Below are positions 1 to 4,206 of a stretch of 7,024 nucleotides of DNA, in pieces. The notes below the pieces were generated by a model. It saw only the letters and a list, made by a program, of their open reading frames with translations. It did no database searches and was not told the origin of the DNA. The stretch is from Phycisphaerales bacterium. Its GTDB lineage: Bacteria > Planctomycetota > Phycisphaerae > Tepidisphaerales > Tepidisphaeraceae. Where the stretch lies: positions 1-7,024 of the forward strand of contig JAQGHJ010000781.1 in the NCBI GenBank assembly GCA_028288905.1, read 5' to 3'. Position 1 is the first letter of the stretch. Every line of letters begins with the position of its first letter. The position numbers were made by a program, and so were the translations under genes.

Positions 1-420
1 GTGATGTGCGGGAAGTTCGGGATGAACTTCGTCTGTGCCTCGCCGGACAGCTACAAACTCCCGGACGAGGACGCGGACCAGGCGATGTCGATCAGCCCGA
101 ACATGGACTTCGTCATGACGTCCGACCCGAAGGAGGCCGTCCGCCAAGCCGACGCCGTCTACACCGACACGTGGGTCAGCATGGGGCAGGAGGCGGAGAA
201 GGCCCGCCGGCTGGCCGACTTCGCCGGCTTCCGGGTCGACGCCGACCTGATGTCCGCCGCCCCGCCGCACGCGGTCGTCCTGCACTGCCTGCCGGCATAC
301 CGCGGGTACGAGATCAGCGACGAGGTGATGGAGGGGCCGCGGTCGCTCGTGTTCCCGCAGGCCGAGAATCGGCTGCACTTCCAGAAGGGGCTGCTGGCAG
401 TGCTGATGGGCGGCGCCTGA
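1..420 (+). CDS. argF: Ornithine carbamoyltransferase, C-terminal part (5' truncated)
   Basis: Cytosolic enzyme of arginine biosynthesis that joins carbamoyl phosphate and ornithine to give citrulline. The frame is open from the first base and stops with TGA at 418-420. The 139 residues present are the ornithine-binding half; bacterial anabolic enzymes are about 300-320 residues, so roughly the first 165-180 lie outside the window. Family motifs are in the right order: TDTWVSMG at 55-62 (ornithine-binding D-x-x-x-S-M region), HCLP at 95-98 with the catalytic-site cysteine at 96, and AENRLHFQK at 121-129 with the active-site arginine at 124. The more usual HCLPAHRG reads HCLPAYRG here, a mild substitution just after the catalytic motif. 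The GTG at base 1 is an internal valine codon, not a start. The short linker between the motifs fits the anabolic ArgF type rather than a longer carbamoyltransferase paralogue. The downstream lyase gene converges on it and has no metabolic link to it. Confidence 0.95.
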   Translation: MMCGKFGMNFVCASPDSYKLPDEDADQAMSISPNMDFVMTSDPKEAVRQADAVYTDTWVSMGQEAEKARRLADFAGFRVDADLMSAAPPHAVVLHCLPAYRGYEISDEVMEGPRSLVFPQAENRLHFQKGLLAVLMGGA

Positions 421-427
421 CGTCGCG

Positions 428-451
428 GGACCTGGGGTCGCCACGCGGTCC
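428..451. terminator. Possible hairpin between convergent argF and lyase genes
   Basis: GGACC at 428-432 pairs with GGTCC at 447-451. Inside it TGG (433-435) can pair with CCA (441-443) around a 5-nt loop, leaving a 3-nt bulge. The element starts 8 bp after the argF stop and lies in the 69-bp gap where both genes end, so a bidirectional terminator would be expected here. There is no T-run on either strand, so it is not a canonical intrinsic terminator and may be chance in GC-rich DNA. Confidence 0.22.
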
Positions 452-489
452 GGCCGTGTTCACTCCCGCCCCGACGCTTCCTCGCGCCC

Positions 490-1674
490 TCACTTCACCC
501 AGAGCAGCGGCTGCGTAATGGCGATGTTCCGCTGGACCTCGGCGTCTGTCGGGTCGGGCGGGAGTTTCTTCCACAGGTCGACGTACCTCGGTTCGCCCAA
601 GGCCAAGCCGCCGAACAGAAGGCTCGGCTGCCGCGCCGGCCACCCGTCCCACGCCTGCACGTCCGGCTTGTGCGGCCACTTCGATTTATCGGCTAGGTAC
701 GGGTAGAGGAACGCCACCGCCTTACGGATGCCCCGCCCGTCGGGCAGGGTGTACAGCCACAGGTCGTCAGCCGGCGTGGACAGGACCTGGCACAGGGTGG
801 CCATGTTGTCCAACTGGAAGATCGAGTAGCCGTACGGCTTCGTTCGTGCCAGTTCCAGCGGGAACCCGCCGTCCGCCGCCATCTGCCGGCCGACGAACAC
901 TTCTTTGTACTGGCGGCGGCACTCGGCGAGCTTGGCCGCGTCGCCGACGAAGTCGGCGTAGACGGCTAGCTGGAGGTAGAACGCGACGGCGTGGTTGTTC
1001 TTGGCGCTCGCTTCGTCCCGGCCGTTCTTGCTCGTCACCATCCAGTCGGCCAGCCCGCCGAACCACTTCCGCAGGCTGGCCGCCACGTCCGGCGGGAAGG
1101 CTTTGGACCCCTCGATCGCCCGGACCGCCACCGGCACCTCGATCAGGTGCAACGCGTCGATGATGCCGATCCCACGGCCCGGCGAAACGCCCGGGATCGC
1201 CTGGGCGAACTGCAGGTTCGGGTTCATCCGCGTCCGCTCGTCGAGGAAGAACGTCCGCAGCAGCGGCACCGCAGCGGCCGCGTACCGGTCCTCCCCGGTC
1301 AATGTGTACGCCGCGGCCAACGCCGCGACCGAGTCGCGGAGCGACTTGATCGCCAGGCGGTGCTGGACGAAGTTCTCGGGGTTCGTCTCGCCGTCGCGTT
1401 TGACGTACGGCAACCCGCCGGGCTTCGCCGGGTCCGGCCACCAGTAGTCGCCGTTGGAGTAGAAGTCGTTGGGGCCGCCCTCGCTGAGTTTGGCGGGGAA
1501 CGCCGTGATCGTCACCGGCGGCTGCGCCAGCGCCGCCGCGGCGGCTTTCAGGATGCGCTCCCGGTCGATCGCCGCAACGTCCACCCGAACCCCGGGCGGG
1601 GCCGGGTCGGCTACGCAGTAGGACGACAACATGCCTAACGTCGCGAAGGCCAGAGCCAAGAATTCACGTTTCAT
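490..1674 (-). CDS. Secreted alginate-lyase-family protein (PF05426-like)
   Basis: Predicted exported polysaccharide lyase of the alginate lyase superfamily (alpha/alpha-toroid fold, PL5-like), which cleaves uronic-acid-containing chains by beta-elimination; the true substrate is unknown. The 394 residues begin with a Sec signal peptide (KR, then a hydrophobic stretch to about residue 19, cleavage probably after CVA-23). C20 does not sit in a good lipobox, so a lipoprotein is unlikely. Conserved segments are GGPNDFYSNGDYWWPDP at 66-82, RDGETNPENF at 93-102, NPNLQFAQAIPG at 151-162, KNNHA at 225-229, and a segment starting DGGFPLELARTKP at 268 and ending in YGYS. By analogy with alginate lyase A1-III, N227, H228, R277 and Y283 (or Y281) are the candidate catalytic residues; that alignment is by eye. 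The length is typical and no frame damage is seen. The ATG at 1672-1674 is chosen because it directly precedes the signal peptide; a modest purine-rich AGGCGG lies 8 nt upstream. It is the same strand as the sulfatase but 298 bp away, so it may have its own promoter. Confidence 0.88.
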   Translation of the reverse strand: MKREFLALAFATLGMLSSYCVADPAPPGVRVDVAAIDRERILKAAAAALAQPPVTITAFPAKLSEGGPNDFYSNGDYWWPDPAKPGGLPYVKRDGETNPENFVQHRLAIKSLRDSVAALAAAYTLTGEDRYAAAAVPLLRTFFLDERTRMNPNLQFAQAIPGVSPGRGIGIIDALHLIEVPVAVRAIEGSKAFPPDVAASLRKWFGGLADWMVTSKNGRDEASAKNNHAVAFYLQLAVYADFVGDAAKLAECRRQYKEVFVGRQMAADGGFPLELARTKPYGYSIFQLDNMATLCQVLSTPADDLWLYTLPDGRGIRKAVAFLYPYLADKSKWPHKPDVQAWDGWPARQPSLLFGGLALGEPRYVDLWKKLPPDPTDAEVQRNIAITQPLLWVK

Positions 1675-1776
1675 GCTTCGACCCGCCTAAGAACGCGTAT
1701 GCCATGTGGGTCGTGCCTTCGGGCTCACTTTGTGGTGCAGGCCGGAAAGCCAGCACCGCAATCTCGCCCAACGACA

Positions 1777-1799
1777 CTTCTTACCCACGCCCCAAGAAG
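1777..1799. repeat. Spaced inverted repeat, operator-like
   Basis: CTTCTT at 1777-1782 and AAGAAG at 1794-1799 form a perfect 6-bp dyad with an 11-bp spacer, so the half-site centres are 17 bp apart. It lies 103-125 bp upstream of the lyase start codon, a plausible place for a dimeric regulator. The arms are purine/pyrimidine strings, which raises the likelihood of chance. No regulator family is suggested by the sequence. Confidence 0.25.
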
Positions 1800-1901
1800 C
1801 CAGCGGTGAACCGGACGGCGCCTTACCTCGTCCCCACTCAAGAGTACGCCGGACCCCTTCGCCACGCATCGCCCAACGGCCGCTAACGTACGGCATTGCG
1901 G

Positions 1902-1922
1902 GACTGCTCCACTTTTGCAGTC
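1902..1922 (-). terminator. Hairpin 3' of the sulfatase gene, possible terminator
   Basis: GACTGC at 1902-1907 and GCAGTC at 1917-1922 form a perfect 6-bp stem around a 9-nt loop. On the - strand the hairpin begins about 50 nt after the sulfatase stop codon. The transcript would continue into GC-rich sequence and not a U-run, so intrinsic termination is doubtful. It could instead be a 3'-end stabilising hairpin or chance. Confidence 0.25.
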
Positions 1923-1972
1923 GCAGCACTCGCGCGGCCGACTGATTGGCTGGGCCGCCCCGCATGCTGTCG

Positions 1973-3886
1973 TCACTCGGGCGGCGCGGCAGGGCCCGCC
2001 GCCGGCGCGGGCAAGCCGAGTGTCTCGGCGATGTGCTCGATGAGCCGGGCTGCATTGTCCTTCATCCGCGGCTCGATACCCGGCGCGGTCCTCGGCAGCG
2101 CCGCGATCCGGTCCTTCAGTGGTGCGGCGGCAGCCCCGAGTTCATCGATCGCCGCCAGCGCGGCGACGGCGGGGAAAACGCCGTTCCGCCGCACGTCGGC
2201 CGAACCAATCAGCACCTCCAGGGCCGCCGCCCGGTCGGCCGGCCCGCCGAACTTGCCCAGGGCCTCGCCGACGACGCCCCGGACGTACGGCGACGCGTCG
2301 GCCAGCCCGACCCGCAGTGCCGCCGCGTGCATCGTCGCGGCCGGCTGCCCGCGGGCGAGCAGCCCGGTCGCCGCCCAGTACCGCACGGCCGAGTCCTCGT
2401 CCCGCAGCCGGCCGACCAAATCACCTGCGGCGGCTGGCACCCCGTTCGAAGCCAACTCGGCCGTCTCCAGGACCCTCTCCAGCGGGTACTTCGACCGGTC
2501 CCGGCCGAGTGCGTAGGGCGTCGAGGCGGTCGACCGGGAGTGGATCTCCCCCTCCGGCAGCAGCCCGACGTCGTTCGTCGCCAGCACCCAGTCGTGCACC
2601 GCCTTTCGCATTCGGGCGAGCGTGCCGGCGTGTTCCGGCGAGCCGGCCAAGTTTCGGACCTCGTCCTTGTCGGTCGTCAGGTCGTACAGCTCCTCCGGCG
2701 GCTTCGGCTCCCAGAAGTACGTCTGCGGCGGCGCGAGCTTGCCGGCGTCGTACAGCCGCCGCCAGGCGGCGGTCGCCGGCGTCTCGAACATGTACGCGTT
2801 GTGCTGCCCGGCCGGGCGGTGGGGCATGTAGTTGCGGACGTAAACGAACCGCTTGTCCCGGGCGGACCGGGCCAGGTCGAGCCGCTCGTCCATCCGCCCG
2901 CGGAACCCGTACACGTACTTCCGCGACGGGCCGACGGTTGGCCCGGCGAAGGCCACCCCGTCGCACGGGTCCGGCGCGGCCGCCCCGGCCCACCCGCACA
3001 CGGTCGGGGCGAGGTCCACGAACGACACGAGCCGGTCGGTCGCCCCGCCGGCCGCGTACTCCGGCGGGGCCAGCCGCTTCCACTTCGCCGGGACGTGGAT
3101 GATGAACGGCACGCTCAGCCCGGAGTTGCACGGCGTCCGCTTGCTCCGGGGCATGCCGGACCCGTGGTCGCCGAAGAAGACGACGACCGTGTCGTCCGCC
3201 AGCCCGGCCGCCGCCAACTCGCCGAGCTTGGCGGCGACCCACCGGTCCATCGTCGTGATGTTGTCGTAGTACTGGGCCCAATCCCGCCGGACGTCCGGGT
3301 CGTCGGGGTGATAGGCGGGCAGCGGGGCCTTGGCCGGGTCGTGGACGGCGACGTGCGGCCGCCTGCGGATCAGGCTCTCGTGCGTCCCGAAGAAGTTGAA
3401 CACGGCGAAGAACGGCTGGTCCGGCCGGCGGTTCCGCCAGTGGGCCTTGGCGGACGACTCGTCCCACACTTTGCCCGGCTTGACGAGGTTGTAGTCCTCC
3501 TTGACGTTGTTCGTGCAGTAGTACCCGGCCGCCCGCAGCCGCTGGGGGAACATCAGGGTCCCGGCCGGCATCGGCACGAGGCTCCGCATGTGCTCGGCCC
3601 CGGTCCCGGTCGGGTACAGGCCGGAGATGATCGTCGTCCGGGCCGGGGCGCAGACCGGGGCGTTCGACCAGCAGTTGAGGTACCGGAGGGACCGTCCGGC
3701 GAGCCGGTCGAGGGCCGGGGTGTCGGCGTACCCGTCGCCGTAGCAACCGAGATGAGGGCCGATGTCCTCGGTCGTGAGCCAGAGGATGTTCGGCCGGCCC
3801 GGCGGCTCGCCCGCGTCCGCCGCCCGGGCGGCGGACGAGAAGCCGAGCGCAAAGAGGATGGCCGCGACCGCGAGCGGGACATGCAT
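1973..3886 (-). CDS. Secreted type I sulfatase with C-terminal HEAT-like repeats
   Basis: Exported formylglycine-dependent sulfatase that hydrolyses sulfate esters, most likely on a polysaccharide. At 637 residues the order is: signal peptide 1-22 (hydrophobic core, cleavage after ARA); sulfatase domain from about 32 (RPNILWLTTEDIGPHLGCYGD); CAPAR at 79-83, matching C-x-P-x-R with C79 the residue to be oxidised to formylglycine; the metal-site GDHGSG at 239-244 with the downstream SKRTPCNSGLSVP segment; and an ELYDLTTDKDEVRNLA stretch at 399-414, the usual end of this domain. The first metal pair reads E40-D41 rather than D-D, as in several sulfamidase-like subfamilies. Residues about 483-600 add alanine-rich helical pairs with D-x-x-VR patterns, resembling HEAT repeats. 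An open frame extends upstream to 3994, but the ATG at 3884-3886 is preferred because it follows AGGAGG by 9 nt and directly begins the signal peptide; the ATG pair at 3911-3916 is a weaker alternative. The natural substrate cannot be determined. A separate maturase (formylglycine-generating enzyme or anaerobic type) must be encoded elsewhere. Confidence 0.93.
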   Translation of the reverse strand: MHVPLAVAAILFALGFSSAARAADAGEPPGRPNILWLTTEDIGPHLGCYGDGYADTPALDRLAGRSLRYLNCWSNAPVCAPARTTIISGLYPTGTGAEHMRSLVPMPAGTLMFPQRLRAAGYYCTNNVKEDYNLVKPGKVWDESSAKAHWRNRRPDQPFFAVFNFFGTHESLIRRRPHVAVHDPAKAPLPAYHPDDPDVRRDWAQYYDNITTMDRWVAAKLGELAAAGLADDTVVVFFGDHGSGMPRSKRTPCNSGLSVPFIIHVPAKWKRLAPPEYAAGGATDRLVSFVDLAPTVCGWAGAAAPDPCDGVAFAGPTVGPSRKYVYGFRGRMDERLDLARSARDKRFVYVRNYMPHRPAGQHNAYMFETPATAAWRRLYDAGKLAPPQTYFWEPKPPEELYDLTTDKDEVRNLAGSPEHAGTLARMRKAVHDWVLATNDVGLLPEGEIHSRSTASTPYALGRDRSKYPLERVLETAELASNGVPAAAGDLVGRLRDEDSAVRYWAATGLLARGQPAATMHAAALRVGLADASPYVRGVVGEALGKFGGPADRAAALEVLIGSADVRRNGVFPAVAALAAIDELGAAAAPLKDRIAALPRTAPGIEPRMKDNAARLIEHIAETLGLPAPAAGPAAPPE

Positions 3887-3895
3887 ATTCAAGGA

Positions 3896-3901
3896 CCTCC
3901 T
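3896..3901 (-). promoter_or_regulatory. Strong ribosome binding site of the sulfatase gene
   Basis: CCTCCT on the + strand reads AGGAGG on the - strand, a perfect anti-16S match, 9 nt before the ATG at 3886. It decides the start codon: it lies inside the longer open frame that could begin at 3994 or 3916, and it places the initiator immediately before a textbook signal peptide. Confidence 0.85.
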
Positions 3902-3985
3902 GGGGGCGGGCATCATACCGTCCGGACGAGAAGGGGGTGCCTCCGCGGGCGACGCCGCTGGGCTCGCGGCACCTCGGGGGCGATC

Positions 3986-4002
3986 CGGGCACAACGTGCC
4001 CG
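3986..4002. repeat. Palindrome CGGGCAC-aac-GTGCCCG
   Basis: Perfect 7-bp arms with a 3-nt spacer. It lies about 100 bp upstream of the sulfatase start and could be a DNA operator or, in the sulfatase leader RNA, a tight hairpin. There is no adjacent T-run. Its centre is 23 bp from the next palindrome. Confidence 0.4.
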
Positions 4003-4010
4003 CAGCACGG

Positions 4011-4023
4011 GCGTAACTTACGC
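4011..4023. repeat. Palindrome GCGTAA-c-TTACGC
   Basis: Perfect 6-bp arms around one central base. It includes TAA/TTA triplets in otherwise very GC-rich DNA, which makes it less likely to be a composition effect. The 13-bp odd-length symmetry is typical of a binding site for a dimeric regulator and too tight for an RNA hairpin. No known consensus is claimed. Confidence 0.4.
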
Positions 4024-4101
4024 GGGCGCGGCCGCTCGCCCCACCACCTGTCGCTGCCGCGGAAAATCAATCGCAGGCAAACGGCGTCAACGCTATGGGC
4101 T

Positions 4102-4112
4102 CACCCGGGGTG
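4102..4112. repeat. Palindrome CACCC-g-GGGTG
   Basis: Perfect 5-bp arms around one base; the symmetry continues imperfectly outward to GC at 4099-4100 and GC at 4114-4115 after a one-base mismatch. It lies 95-105 bp upstream of the propeller gene start. Its short length and G/C arms make chance plausible. Confidence 0.22.
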
Positions 4113-4127
4113 GGCGTGACGGGGCAA

Positions 4128-4142
4128 CGGGAGTGACTCCCG
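4128..4142. repeat. Palindrome CGGGAGT-g-ACTCCCG
   Basis: Perfect 7-bp arms around one central base, 64 bp before the ATG at 4207. The position near a likely promoter of the propeller gene and the one-base centre suggest an operator rather than a hairpin. No regulator gene lies in the window to pair with it. Confidence 0.4.
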
Positions 4143-4206
4143 GTCCGCCGTGCCACGCCCTTTCGCCCCGTACCGTGGCTCCCCAACCTGGCCCCGGACC
4201 CCGCCT

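Larger units (their letters stand above)
1675..1972. other. Intergenic spacer upstream of the lyase gene
   Basis: This 298-bp stretch separates the sulfatase stop from the lyase start, both genes being on the - strand. Open frames crossing it have no signal sequence, recognisable motif or ribosome site, and I judge them non-coding. It is visibly less G+C-rich than the flanking genes, as expected for regulatory DNA. It should hold the sulfatase 3' end and any independent lyase promoter. The two structured elements I can see are listed separately. I could not identify a convincing -35/-10 pair, a tRNA or a mobile-element end. Confidence 0.7.
3887..4206. promoter_or_regulatory. Divergent intergenic region with clustered palindromes
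   Basis: This 320-bp gap lies between two genes transcribed outwards, the sulfatase to the left and the propeller protein to the right, so it must contain both promoters unless one gene is leaderless and its promoter overlaps the other. It holds four short perfect or near-perfect inverted repeats, listed separately, and a less G+C-rich patch at about 4060-4100 that is the likeliest core promoter zone. Frames that cross it have no supporting features. No riboswitch or RNA gene is recognised. Confidence 0.65.

Noticed and set aside
1..3. GTG as a start codon at the window edge
   Set aside because: The residues that follow are mid-protein ornithine carbamoyltransferase sequence, so this is an internal valine codon of a gene cut by the window boundary.
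1687..2055. 122-codon - strand frame spanning the lyase upstream spacer
   Set aside because: It overlaps the sulfatase 3' end out of frame and has no motif or ribosome site. The Trp/Arg-rich translation looks like non-coding DNA read through.
4062..4090. Possible sigma-70-type promoter for the sulfatase on the - strand
   Set aside because: TTGACG at 4085-4090 is a good -35 match, but at 16-17 nt spacing the -10 hexamer is GATTTT or ATTTTC, too poor to call. It remains the best-looking position if a promoter is sought.
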